Positions 17,824 through 26,484 of a stretch of DNA of 64,000 bases are shown piece by piece. This DNA is from Pseudomonas vanderleydeniana (GTDB lineage Bacteria; Pseudomonadota; Gammaproteobacteria; Pseudomonadales; Pseudomonadaceae), in contig NZ_CP077093.1 in assembly GCF_014268755.2 (NCBI RefSeq), positions 2,964,001 to 3,028,000 on the forward strand, given 5' to 3'. The position numbers and the translations under genes were made by a program. The notes below the pieces were generated by a model, which did not search any database, was not told the DNA's origin, and worked only from the letters and a program-made list of their open reading frames with translations. Numbering within the stretch: the stretch's first letter is position 1; every line of letters starts with the position of its first letter.

Positions 17824-18318
17824 ATGAAAACAACCATGAGCATGGCCGCCTTGTCCTTTGCCTTGATCGCTGCCGCGTCCTCGTCTGCCCAGGCCGCTGC
17901 CGGCACCACCGCTTCAGTCGTCAGCCAGGAGAACCTGTCGACCACGGCTGCCCTGCAACTGGCGGGGCGCGCGACTGAAATCGCCAGCAGTCGAGACATG
18001 AAGATCTGCATCGCCGTGACCGATGCGGACGGCCATTTGCTGGCGTTTACCCGGATGCAGGGCGCCTATGCCGGATGTGTCGAGGCTTCGATCGCCAAGG
18101 CCCAGTCCGCTGCACGGTTCGCGATCAATACCATCACCTTCTATGACCTGGCCCGCAAGGAGAACCTGGCGATCGGCACCATCCCCGGCATCCTTCCGGC
18201 GGTGGGAGGTGTCGTGGTCAAGCATGACGGCCATGTGATCGGCAGCGTTGGCATCAGCGGGGCAACGGACCTGACCGAACAGAAGCTGGCCGAGGACGTG
18301 GCCGCCTCGTTCCGCTGA
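17824..18318 (+). CDS. secreted DUF336 (GlcG/HbpS-like) protein
   Basis: A 164-aa protein of the DUF336 family, which includes heme-binding HbpS, GlcG and PduO C-terminal domains. A signal peptide (about 1-24, ending SSAQAAA) exports it. The conserved core runs from ICIAVTDADGHLLAFTRMQGA to GTIPGILPAVGGVVV. It precedes a second secreted DUF336 gene with the same block order. A heme- or cofactor-binding role linked to the cytochrome c dehydrogenases is possible but unproven. Confidence 0.82.
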   Translation: MKTTMSMAALSFALIAAASSSAQAAAGTTASVVSQENLSTTAALQLAGRATEIASSRDMKICIAVTDADGHLLAFTRMQGAYAGCVEASIAKAQSAARFAINTITFYDLARKENLAIGTIPGILPAVGGVVVKHDGHVIGSVGISGATDLTEQKLAEDVAASFR

Positions 18319-18401
18319 TGACGCTGGCCTTCTGCTTTGCTGATGCCTGCGCAAGGCAGAAGGCTGAGACCTACGACACACTTTCTGGAAAGGAATCTTT
18401 C

Positions 18402-18935
18402 ATGAACTCATGTTCCAGGTTTCGGGCCTCTGTGCGCCTGCTGGCTCCCGTCACACTCGCGATGCTGGTCATGCCTTGGGCGGTGGCCGCTGAAAACGGT
18501 TCGGCGTTACGTGCCACCGTCAACCTGTCGCTGGGCGGGGCGGGCATGCTGCTTGATAACGCGGTGGCCAAGGCCATCAGCGAAGGTGTCCATCCGTGTA
18601 TCGCGGTGACTGATGCCAATGGCTACCTGCTGGCCTTCAAACGTATGGACGGCGCCGCTCCCGGCTGTGTCGAGGCGGCGATAAAGAAAGCCAATTCGGC
18701 GGCGATCAACGACGTCGATACGGTCGTGTTCTATGACCTGGCCCGCAAGGAAAACCTGCAGTTGGGCAGCATCCCCGGCATTCTGCCTGCGGTCGCAGGG
18801 GTGGTGATTCGTCAGAAGGCGCGGGCAGTGGGTGCTATCGGTATCGCCGGTGGTGCCAGCGATGCCCAGGAGCAGCGATTTGCCACTGAATTGGTGCGCG
18901 CCTTCGAGAAAACCCTGCCTGCTCCCCATCCTTGA
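18402..18935 (+). CDS. second secreted DUF336 (GlcG/HbpS-like) protein
   Basis: A 177-aa paralogue of the preceding gene. It has its own signal peptide (about 1-28, ending AVAAEN) and the shared stretches FYDLARKENL and GSIPGILPAVAGVV. The ATG at 18402 is chosen, 5 nt after the AGGAATC ribosome-binding region; the longer open frame upstream lacks a signal sequence. Tandem copies suggest a heterodimer or two specificities. The function is unknown. Confidence 0.8.
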   Translation: MNSCSRFRASVRLLAPVTLAMLVMPWAVAAENGSALRATVNLSLGGAGMLLDNAVAKAISEGVHPCIAVTDANGYLLAFKRMDGAAPGCVEAAIKKANSAAINDVDTVVFYDLARKENLQLGSIPGILPAVAGVVIRQKARAVGAIGIAGGASDAQEQRFATELVRAFEKTLPAPHP

Positions 18936-18947
18936 TCGAGGTCCGCC

Positions 18948-19850
18948 ATGAACAGTCCTCTTGTGCTTTCTCCCGCTGTTGTCGAAGGTGCCTATGCCAA
19001 CGACTACGGCATTCTCAAACCCTCCACTGTGCCCCATGCACTCAGCGTGGCCGGGCTGGCGGCGACCTTGCTGGCGTCCGTCTACTGTGGCTGGGGCAAT
19101 CACTCGCTCCCTGATTTCGCGGCCTGGTCCAGCACGCTCTGGTCGTGCGTCGCCTTGCTCAGTGCCGTGCTGATCACGCCCAGGGCGTTCGTCCCGGGTT
19201 TCCTGATCTCGCTGCTGCCGTTCCTGATTGCCTGGCGCGTAGCTGCGATGAACGACGCCCAGGTCATGGTCTGGGTCGCCAGCCTCGCCGCAGTGCCACT
19301 GTTGCTTCAGTTTATCGACTGCGTGATGGGCGACCTGCGTCGTGATCGTGGAAAGTCGGCGGCCTGGCTCGGCACACTGCTCTGGCAGGCGACGGTGGTG
19401 CGCCTGTATTTTGGCCTGAACGAGCTGTGCCACAGCTCGGAGAAGATTTTTGCCGGGTTGGGCTGGTTCCATAAGCTGGAGGTTGGGTTCCAGGGCTTCG
19501 GTCTGGGTGAAGCCGCCGCGGCGTTCGTTGTCTTGGGCGGGTTGATTGAGTTCGCCAGTGCCGTCAGCGTGGGGCTCGGTCTGTTTGCCAGGTTGGGCGC
19601 GTTCGTGAGCCTGATCTATTTCCTGGTGGCGACGATCGGCTTCGGCGGGGAGTGGAGCCGCGGTTATGCCTGGGCCTCGCCTGGTGGCGGCGGTTGGGAA
19701 TACGTGATGCTGTTGCTGGTCGTGTTCGCAGGAGTGCTGGCTACCGGGGCTGGGAAGTTTTCCCTGGACGGCTGGCTGTTGGGCAGGGGGCTGTTTCCGC
19801 GTCGGTTGATGCCGCTGGCGGTGAACGCACGAGGGGCTCGTCACGATTGA
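18948..19850 (+). CDS. DoxX-like integral membrane protein
   Basis: Integral membrane protein (300 aa) with about eight hydrophobic segments. The C-terminal half (about 145-280: VRLYFGLNELCHSSEKIF, GGLIEFASAV, then a GGGWEYVMLL block) resembles DoxX family proteins, some of which take part in quinone-linked oxidation. It follows the second DUF336 gene by 12 bp, so it is co-transcribed with it. A role in coupling periplasmic oxidation to the quinone pool is speculative. Confidence 0.65.
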   Translation: MNSPLVLSPAVVEGAYANDYGILKPSTVPHALSVAGLAATLLASVYCGWGNHSLPDFAAWSSTLWSCVALLSAVLITPRAFVPGFLISLLPFLIAWRVAAMNDAQVMVWVASLAAVPLLLQFIDCVMGDLRRDRGKSAAWLGTLLWQATVVRLYFGLNELCHSSEKIFAGLGWFHKLEVGFQGFGLGEAAAAFVVLGGLIEFASAVSVGLGLFARLGAFVSLIYFLVATIGFGGEWSRGYAWASPGGGGWEYVMLLLVVFAGVLATGAGKFSLDGWLLGRGLFPRRLMPLAVNARGARHD

Positions 19851-19860
19851 CCGCCCCGCA

Positions 19861-19908
19861 GGGCGGAGTAGGCGAAGCCTGCGCCGGCATGGCAGACTCC
19901 GCCCTTTT
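19861..19908 (+). terminator. terminator or attenuator before second LacI gene
   Basis: GGGCGGAGT (19861-19869) pairs with ACTCCGCCC (19896-19904), followed by TTTT. An alternative hairpin CCGCCC-CGCA-GGGCGG (19851-19866) uses the same left arm, so the two structures exclude each other. It ends the DoxX transcript 11 bp after its stop and argues for a LacI start codon downstream of it. Confidence 0.65.
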
Positions 19909-19927
19909 GGTAGCTGGGTGTTTGCAG

Positions 19928-20944
19928 GTGGACAAGATTGACCGTCGCCAAGGTATGGCTGATGTTGCCCAATTGGCGGGTGTCAGCCTGAGTACTGTCG
20001 ATCGCGTACTCAACGAACGCGGCAGCGTCTCCGATCGCAAGCGGCGCAAGGTGCTTGAGGCGGCGCGCGAGCTGGGCCTGCGGCGCGTGCTGCCGTCGCC
20101 GGTGCATGGGCTGCTGCGTTTCGACCTGTTGATGGTCGACAGTCCCACCGATCATTTCCAGCGGCTCACCGAGGCCTTTTCCCGGCAAGCGGATCTGTTG
20201 CGCTCGCGCCTGGTGCTGCAACGCCAGCTCTGGGCCGAGGCACACCCGGAGCAGTTGCTGGAGCTGATCCGTAACCCCCGGACACCCCGTCAGGGACTGA
20301 TCGTGGTCGGCCAGGACACCCCGACCATCCGTGAAGCGTTGGCCGCGCAATTGGCGCTGGGCGTGCCGGTCATCCTGCTGACCAGCAGCCTGTCCGACCT
20401 GCCGGGCGCCACCTACGTCGGTATCGACAACCAGCGTGCCGGCCGCAGTGCTGGGCGCCTGCTCAGCCAGTGGCTGCGTGGCGAGGCGGGGCGGGTGTTG
20501 CTGATCACCAATTCCTTGCTCTACCACGCTCATCAGCAGCGAGTTGGTGGATTTCTCGACGTGCTGCGTGAGCGGGCACCGCAACTGGAGGTGATTGGGC
20601 CGGTGGAGTGCCAGGACGACAATGTGCGCACTGCCGCGGTGTTGCGTGCTGCCCTGCAGGAGGGCTCATTGCTGGGCCTCTATACCACCGGCAGTGGTTC
20701 CACGGGTGTGTGCCAGGCACTGCTGGAGCAGTCGGTACGTCCCGTCTGGATTGGTCACGAGGCCACTGAGCAGCATCACCGCCTGTTGCGCGATGGGCTG
20801 TTGTCCCTGGTCATCGACCAGGATCCGGCAGGCCAGGCTGAAGCGGCGGTGCAGCACCTGCTGTACGCCAATGGCGATCTTGATACACCGCCCCAGGTTC
20901 AAGCTCAACTGCGCCTGGTGATCGACGAAACCCTCCCGGAATGA
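19928..20944 (+). CDS. LacI family regulator
   Basis: LacI-type regulator (338 aa from the GTG at 19928). The helix-turn-helix is near the N-terminus (MADVAQLAGVSLSTVDRVLNERG), and the effector domain begins about residue 60. An ATG at 19889 is in frame, but it lies inside the terminator stem just upstream, so the GTG is preferred. The effector domain resembles those LacI regulators that bind sugars via a ribose-binding-like fold. It precedes the second dehydrogenase operon and probably controls it. Confidence 0.82.
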   Translation: MDKIDRRQGMADVAQLAGVSLSTVDRVLNERGSVSDRKRRKVLEAARELGLRRVLPSPVHGLLRFDLLMVDSPTDHFQRLTEAFSRQADLLRSRLVLQRQLWAEAHPEQLLELIRNPRTPRQGLIVVGQDTPTIREALAAQLALGVPVILLTSSLSDLPGATYVGIDNQRAGRSAGRLLSQWLRGEAGRVLLITNSLLYHAHQQRVGGFLDVLRERAPQLEVIGPVECQDDNVRTAAVLRAALQEGSLLGLYTTGSGSTGVCQALLEQSVRPVWIGHEATEQHHRLLRDGLLSLVIDQDPAGQAEAAVQHLLYANGDLDTPPQVQAQLRLVIDETLPE

Positions 20945-20959
20945 AAGGCCTGAAGGCGG

Positions 20960-20981
20960 TTTTGACGTAAACACGTCAAAA
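20960..20981. promoter_or_regulatory. perfect palindrome upstream of second dehydrogenase operon
   Basis: TTTTGACGT (20960-20968) and ACGTCAAAA (20973-20981) are perfect 9-bp arms around AAAC, 15 bp after the LacI stop and 237 bp before the next start. It also contains a TTGACG hexamer that could be a -35 box. No T-run follows, so an operator fits better than a terminator. The rest of the 274-bp gap shows no gene. Confidence 0.6.
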
Positions 20982-21218
20982 CTTCAATGGCGTGGCGGGT
21001 TGTCGCACCCTAGACTGGCCCTGCCGTGACCGACAGGTCGCCTTGGCCGCGTTTTTTCGCCTATTCGCCTCTTACTTCTCCTTGCCCGACGTGCCTTCGG
21101 CCCTTCGTCGCGAGCGGCTGCGCGCCCGAAAAAAAACGCTGCTTCGCGTTCTGTGACGCCCACGGCACCACCGTGATTAGCAGGGGGCCGCATGACGGTC
21201 GCCGTGAAGGAGAAAAAC

Positions 21219-21941
21219 ATGAGACGAAGGGACGCCTTGCGTTCGTTGGGGGCCTTGGCAGCCACCATCGGTCTGAGCAAGGTCACTGCGGGTGAGCTCA
21301 AGAGCGTGCCGCCGCAAACCGGCCTGAACCCCGAGATGTTGCCCACGCCGGTGTTTGCCGGAGGCCGTTCCGAGGTGTTCAAGGGGCAGGCGCGGGCAAC
21401 CCTGACGGCTGTCTTCGACCGCTTGATCCCCCATGACGAAACCGGACCCTCGGCCAGCGAAGCCGGTTGTGTGGACTTCATCGACGCCCAGATGGCGGGC
21501 CCTTATGGGCAGTCCAAGGACGTCTACCTGGACCAACCGCTGCAGGCTGATGAACGCCAGTTGATGGGACTGGCCATCGACTTGCGCACTCGCCGTGAGT
21601 ACTACCTGGCGGGCCTGGCCTTTCTCGAACACTACGCCCAGCAGAAGCACCAGCGCTCGTTTGCCGATCTGGACGGCGTGACCATCGACGCCGTGCTTAC
21701 CGAAATGGAAACCGGACGTCTGGACTGGGACGGCGAGGGCAGCGGTGTACGCCTGTTCGAGGCATTGCTGCAGAGCGTGCGCGAGGGCTACTTCAGTGAC
21801 CCGCTGTATGGCGGCAACCGCGACATGGTGGGCTGGAAGCTGGTCGGTTTCCCCGGTGCCCGCTACGACTACCGCCAATACATCGAACGCCGTGGACAGG
21901 ACCTGGGCCTGGAGCCTATCAGCCTGATCCCTGTGAGCTGA
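21219..21941 (+). CDS. Tat-exported small subunit of membrane dehydrogenase (copy 2)
   Basis: Gluconate 2-dehydrogenase subunit 3 family protein (240 aa) with a twin-arginine leader (MRRRDALRSLGALAATIGLS). It is paralogous to the gene at 11567; the C-terminal block GYFSDPLYGGNRDMVGWKLV is nearly the same. The ATG at 21219 follows an AAGGAG ribosome-binding site. It is the first gene of a plus-strand operon with the flavoprotein and cytochrome subunits. It probably carries the large subunit through the Tat pathway and anchors it to the cytochrome. Confidence 0.9.
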   Translation: MRRRDALRSLGALAATIGLSKVTAGELKSVPPQTGLNPEMLPTPVFAGGRSEVFKGQARATLTAVFDRLIPHDETGPSASEAGCVDFIDAQMAGPYGQSKDVYLDQPLQADERQLMGLAIDLRTRREYYLAGLAFLEHYAQQKHQRSFADLDGVTIDAVLTEMETGRLDWDGEGSGVRLFEALLQSVREGYFSDPLYGGNRDMVGWKLVGFPGARYDYRQYIERRGQDLGLEPISLIPVS

Positions 21942-21957
21942 GCCCGAGGAGACTAAC

Positions 21958-23724
21958 GTGGCAATTCAACGCAAGAAGGCTGACGTCGTCATCGTCGGCC
22001 TGGGCTGGGCCGGCTCGCTGATGGCCGAAGAACTGACCCGCGCCGGACTGGAAGTGGTCGCCATCGACCGTGGTCCCTGGCTCGATACCTCCACCGATAC
22101 GCCGCCGGCCGTCGACCCCGACGAGCTGCGCTGGACCCTGCGCCGCGAGCTACTGCTGCAGCCCAGCGACTACACCCTGACGTTTCGCAACCACGCCGGG
22201 CAGACGGCCATTCCGACCCGCGAACTGAAAGCCTTCCAGATGGGCAAGTCGGTCGGCGGCGCCGGTTTCCACTGGGCCGGCATGGCCTGGCGGTTTAGCG
22301 AGTGGGACTTCAAGGTACGCAGCGCCACCCTGGAACGTTATGGCGCGAGCAAGCTCAAGGGCCTCGATCATGTGCAGGACTGGGGTATCACTTATCAGGA
22401 ACTGGAACCGTTCTACGACCGTTTCGAGCGCATCGCCGGCATTTCCGGCGTGGCCGGCAACCTCAACGGTGAACGTCGTCCAGGGGGCAACCCGTTCGAA
22501 GGGCCACGCAGCCGAGAGTACCCGACACCGGCGCTGAAAGACTCGCGACTGATGCAGATGTACCGCGAAACCACCGCGGGCATGGGCCTCAATCCGTTCT
22601 ACATTCCAGTGGCCCATGTGGGGGCCGCTTATGTGAACCCCCTGGGGGTGAGCATGGCGCCGTGCACCTATTGTGGCTATTGCATGTTCCACGGTTGCGG
22701 CAACTACTCCAAGTCTTCGCCGCAGGCCTGCATCATTCCAGCGCTGATGCGTCGCAAGAACTTCACCCTGATCACCCAGGGCTATGTCTACCAGGTGCAC
22801 AAGGCCGAGGATGGCAAGACTGCCACCGGCGTCAGCTATTACGACGAGAAGGGTCAGCAGGTCTACCAGCCGGCCGATATCGTGTGCCTGGCCTCGTTCA
22901 CCTATGACAACGCCCGCCTGATGATGCTCAGCGGCATCGGTGAGCAGTACGATCCGGCGACCGGCAAGGGCACCCTGGGCCGCAACTACAACTACCAGAC
23001 CTGTTCCGGTGCGCACATCTGGTTCGAGGGTGAAACCCTCAACCCGTTCATCGGCGCCGGCGGCCTGGGCATCCAGGTCGACGACTACAACGGTGACAAC
23101 TTCGACCACAGCGCCTTGGACTTCATTGGCGGCGCGGGCCTGCTCACCGTCTCGCGCGAGGGCATGCCCATCGGTCGCGCCGGCTTGCTGCCACCGGGTA
23201 GTCCGCGTTGGGGCAAGGACTTCAAGCGCACCTACCAGAAGAACTACCAGAACTACGCGATCATCTTCGGTCAGGGTACCTCCATGCCCGACCGCGGTTC
23301 GTACCTGTCGCTGGACCCGAACTACAAGGACCGCTACGGCGTGCCGCTGCTGAGCATGACCTTCGACTTCAACCAAAACGACCGCAACATGGCGCGCTTC
23401 ATCGAGCAGCGCGCGGTGGAGATCGGCCAGCAACTGGGAGCCAAGCATCACCTGACCTTCAACTCCGCGGCCAAGACCTGGAACCCCTACGACGAGTACT
23501 CCAACCACACCCAGGGCGGCATGGTCATGGGCGAGGACCGGCGCACGAGTGCGGTGAACACCTACCTGCAGAGCTGGGACGCGCACAACGTCTTCGTCGT
23601 CGGCGCCTCGGCCTTCCCGACCAACGCCGGCTACAACCCGACAGGCACGGTGGGCGCGCTGGCGATTCGCACGGCGCGGGCAATCCACGAGAAGTATCAA
23701 CACAATCCCGGCCCGTTGGTGTGA
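21958..23724 (+). CDS. FAD-dependent GMC dehydrogenase large subunit (copy 2)
   Basis: Flavoprotein of 588 aa, paralogous to the gene at 9700. The FAD motif GLGWAG is at residues 14-19, and the cysteine cluster CTYCGYCMFHGC matches the other copy. It starts at GTG with a GAGGAG ribosome-binding site 16 bp after the small subunit. It has no own signal peptide. It oxidises an unidentified sugar, polyol or acid at the periplasmic face. The active-site surroundings differ enough between the copies that different substrates are likely. Confidence 0.9.
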   Translation: MAIQRKKADVVIVGLGWAGSLMAEELTRAGLEVVAIDRGPWLDTSTDTPPAVDPDELRWTLRRELLLQPSDYTLTFRNHAGQTAIPTRELKAFQMGKSVGGAGFHWAGMAWRFSEWDFKVRSATLERYGASKLKGLDHVQDWGITYQELEPFYDRFERIAGISGVAGNLNGERRPGGNPFEGPRSREYPTPALKDSRLMQMYRETTAGMGLNPFYIPVAHVGAAYVNPLGVSMAPCTYCGYCMFHGCGNYSKSSPQACIIPALMRRKNFTLITQGYVYQVHKAEDGKTATGVSYYDEKGQQVYQPADIVCLASFTYDNARLMMLSGIGEQYDPATGKGTLGRNYNYQTCSGAHIWFEGETLNPFIGAGGLGIQVDDYNGDNFDHSALDFIGGAGLLTVSREGMPIGRAGLLPPGSPRWGKDFKRTYQKNYQNYAIIFGQGTSMPDRGSYLSLDPNYKDRYGVPLLSMTFDFNQNDRNMARFIEQRAVEIGQQLGAKHHLTFNSAAKTWNPYDEYSNHTQGGMVMGEDRRTSAVNTYLQSWDAHNVFVVGASAFPTNAGYNPTGTVGALAIRTARAIHEKYQHNPGPLV

Positions 23725-23731
23725 GGTGAGC

Positions 23732-25051
23732 ATGAACAAGAAAAACATCGCCGGCCTGGCTGGCGGCGTGGTACTGGCCGGTGCCCTGGTGGTGCTCGGG
23801 CTGGTGATCCACGCCAACTCCACCCAACGCTCGAGCGTGGCGGACAACAAGGTGCGCCTGGCCGACTGGCGCTCCAGCGATGGGGCGTTGGTTCAGCGCG
23901 GAGAATACGTGATGCGCAGCGCCGACTGCGCGGCCTGCCACACGGCCCATGCCGGCGATTTTGCCGGTGGCTACAGCATCGGTACGCCGTTCGGGCAGAT
24001 CGTCTCGTCCAACATCACGCCTGATCGCGAGACCGGCATTGGCCAGTACACCGAGCGTGATTTCTTCAACGCCGTGCGTCACGGTCAGGGTCGCCATGGG
24101 CTGCTGTACCCGGCCATGCCATACACCGATTACACGCGGATGGACGACCAGGACCTGCACGCGCTCTGGGCCTACTTCAGCACTGTCTCCCCGCAGCGCA
24201 ATACCGTCGACGAATTGGCCGGATTGCGCTTCCCGTTCAATCAGCGCCTGCTGATGGCCGGCTGGAACTGGCTGTTCTTCGACAACCGTCCGCTGGTACC
24301 GGATCCGGCCCACGATGCCACCTGGAATCGTGGTCGTTACCTGGTCGAAGGTGCCGGTCACTGCGCCGCCTGTCACAGCCCGCGTAACGCCCTGGGCGGT
24401 GCGATAGCCTCGGCGCATCTGCATGGCGGAGCGGTGGGCACCTGGTTTGCCCCGAACATCACCAACGATGCGCACCAGGGCCTGGGTGATGCCAGCGTTG
24501 AGCAGATCGTCGACTACCTCAAGACCGGTTCGGATGGCGTTGCGGTCGCGAGCGGGCCAATGGCCGAGGCCATTGAAAACTCGACCCAGCATCTGACCGA
24601 GGCCGATCTCACCGCCATCGCCACCTACCTCAAGTCGTTACCTGGCCAACCCGTGGCACCCGCTGCGGCGCTGGCGGCGAACGACACGCGGATGAAAAAC
24701 GGCGCGGCTCTGTACGAGGTGCACTGTTCGGCCTGTCATGCGCCGGCCGGGGAGGGCGTGCCGCACATGATCACCGGTTTCGCCGGCAACAAGGCGGTTC
24801 TGGCGGATAACGTCGACACGCTGACCAGCGTGGTATTGGGAGGCTCCCATGCGGTGCATACCCACACCTATGTCACCGGGGCCGGCATGCCTGCTTTCGA
24901 CTGGAAACTCAGCGACGGCGAGATCGCCGACATCCTCACCTACCTGCGCAACAGCTGGGGCAACGCGGCCACGGCGGTAGACGCGCGTACCGTCGGCGCG
25001 ATGCGCCAGCAATTGGGTCTGCGCGAACCGCTGCGCGTCAGCACGCATTGA
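23732..25051 (+). CDS. triheme cytochrome c subunit of membrane dehydrogenase (copy 2)
   Basis: Cytochrome c subunit (439 aa) with an N-terminal hydrophobic segment (about 7-29) and three CxxCH sites (CAACH, CAACH, CSACH). It is paralogous to the gene at 8381. It begins 7 bp after the GMC stop; the ATG at 23732 behind GAGGTGAG is preferred over a GTG two codons earlier. It should transfer electrons from the flavoprotein to the quinone pool or oxidases. Confidence 0.92.
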   Translation: MNKKNIAGLAGGVVLAGALVVLGLVIHANSTQRSSVADNKVRLADWRSSDGALVQRGEYVMRSADCAACHTAHAGDFAGGYSIGTPFGQIVSSNITPDRETGIGQYTERDFFNAVRHGQGRHGLLYPAMPYTDYTRMDDQDLHALWAYFSTVSPQRNTVDELAGLRFPFNQRLLMAGWNWLFFDNRPLVPDPAHDATWNRGRYLVEGAGHCAACHSPRNALGGAIASAHLHGGAVGTWFAPNITNDAHQGLGDASVEQIVDYLKTGSDGVAVASGPMAEAIENSTQHLTEADLTAIATYLKSLPGQPVAPAAALAANDTRMKNGAALYEVHCSACHAPAGEGVPHMITGFAGNKAVLADNVDTLTSVVLGGSHAVHTHTYVTGAGMPAFDWKLSDGEIADILTYLRNSWGNAATAVDARTVGAMRQQLGLREPLRVSTH

Positions 25052-25068
25052 TCCACGATCCCCCGTCG

Positions 25069-25105
25069 CGGGCCACCGGGATTGTCTGGTGGCCCGTGTC
25101 TCTTT
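25069..25105 (+). terminator. hairpin after second dehydrogenase operon
   Basis: CGGGCCACC (25069-25077) pairs perfectly with GGTGGCCCG (25088-25096) around a 10-nt loop, followed by TGTCTCTTT. The tail is only partly U-rich, so read-through into the porin gene is possible. Confidence 0.6.
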
Positions 25106-25128
25106 CACGTCACACTCCCTTGAATCTG

Positions 25129-26484
25129 ATGACCATGCTCAAGTACGGATACTTCACCGCGCACCCTTGCGCACTTCCTCTGGCACTGGCCCTGACGTTG
25201 GGTGCCAGCTGTGCCAATGCTGCCGAAGCCTTCGATCCCGACTCGCCCTGGATGCTCGGCGACTGGGGTGGGAGCCGCAGTGATCTCGCCCGACGCGGTG
25301 TCGATCTCGACCTCGAATATGTCGGTGAGATAGGCGCCAATCTGGGCGGCGGCTACAACCCTGATCGAACCGCGCGCTACAGCGACCAGTATTCATTGGG
25401 CGCCCATTTCGACCTGCAGAAGCTGCTGGGCTGGTCGGATGCCGAGTTACAGCTCAGTATTGCCGACCGCAATGGCGACAACATCTCCAATGATCGTATC
25501 GGCGATCCTCGCGTTGGCACGCTCAGCTCCTCCCAGGAGGTCTGGGGGCGTGGTTCCCATTGGCGCATGACCCAGGCCTGGTACCAGCAGAAGTTCCTCG
25601 ACCGACGCCTGGACATCAAACTGGGGCGTTTTGGTGAGGGCGAGGACTTCAACAGTTTTGTCTGTGACTTCCAGAACCTGACCTTCTGCGGCTCGCAGGT
25701 CGGCAACTGGGGGGCCATCTGGTACAACTGGCCGGTCCAGCAGTGGGGGCTACGGGTCAAGTACCACCTGACACCGGAACTCTATGCCCAGGTCGGTGCC
25801 TTCGAACAGAACCCGTCGAACACCGAGCCAGGCAATGGCTTCAAGCTTAGCGGCAGTGGCACCCAGGGCGCGGTGCTGCCAGTGGAGCTGGTCTGGCAGC
25901 CAACCCTGGCAGGACTTCCGGGTGAGTACCGGCTCGGTTACTACTACAGCACCGCCAAAGCCAAGGAGGTCTACAAGGACCACAACGGTGAGCCCGCGGT
26001 CCTCAGTGGCGAAGCCTACCGCAGTGCTTCGAGCAAGCACGGCCTGTGGTTTGGCGTGCAGCAGCAGATCACCGGTAGTGGCGGGGCCAACCCACGTGGT
26101 TTGAGCCTGTTCAGCATGGCCACGCTGCATGATCGCAAGACCAACAAGGTCGATCGCTACGTCTCCGTCGGCGCGGTGTACAAGGGGCTCTTCGACGCGA
26201 GACCGCAGGATGACCTCGGTCTGGCCATCTCGCAGATCCACGTGAACCCGGATTACCGACGCAACAGTGAGGCGATCAACCGTGCCAACGCCGTGGAAGA
26301 CTACGAGGATCCGAACTACCTGCCGATCCAGGATACGGAGTACAACGCCGAGCTGTACTACGGCGTGCATGTCACCCGCTGGCTAACGGTGCGACCGAAC
26401 CTGCAGTACGTGCGTCATCCGGGAGGTGTATCACACGTTGATGATGCCTGGGTGGGGGGGCTGAAGGTGCAGGCGGCGTTCTGA
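25129..26484 (+). CDS. OprB family carbohydrate-selective porin
   Basis: Outer-membrane porin (451 aa). A signal peptide (about 1-27, ending SCANAAEA) precedes the family opening SPWMLGDWGGSRSDLARRGVDLDLEY, and the C-terminal phenylalanine (VQAAF) is the usual beta-barrel end. OprB-type porins admit glucose and other small sugars, which suits the neighbouring periplasmic dehydrogenases. ATGs at 25129 and 25135 are both possible. It lies 77 bp after the cytochrome gene behind a hairpin and may be expressed with that operon. Confidence 0.9.
   Translation: MTMLKYGYFTAHPCALPLALALTLGASCANAAEAFDPDSPWMLGDWGGSRSDLARRGVDLDLEYVGEIGANLGGGYNPDRTARYSDQYSLGAHFDLQKLLGWSDAELQLSIADRNGDNISNDRIGDPRVGTLSSSQEVWGRGSHWRMTQAWYQQKFLDRRLDIKLGRFGEGEDFNSFVCDFQNLTFCGSQVGNWGAIWYNWPVQQWGLRVKYHLTPELYAQVGAFEQNPSNTEPGNGFKLSGSGTQGAVLPVELVWQPTLAGLPGEYRLGYYYSTAKAKEVYKDHNGEPAVLSGEAYRSASSKHGLWFGVQQQITGSGGANPRGLSLFSMATLHDRKTNKVDRYVSVGAVYKGLFDARPQDDLGLAISQIHVNPDYRRNSEAINRANAVEDYEDPNYLPIQDTEYNAELYYGVHVTRWLTVRPNLQYVRHPGGVSHVDDAWVGGLKVQAAF

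Noticed and set aside
20985..21016. Possible sigma-54 promoter (TGGCG...TTGTC) before the second dehydrogenase operon
   Set aside because: The spacing of the GG and GC elements is off by one and the -12 box lacks the expected GC.
21026..21295. Plus-strand frame in the gap before the second dehydrogenase operon
   Set aside because: Composition is unlike protein and it overlaps the Tat leader of the next gene in another frame.
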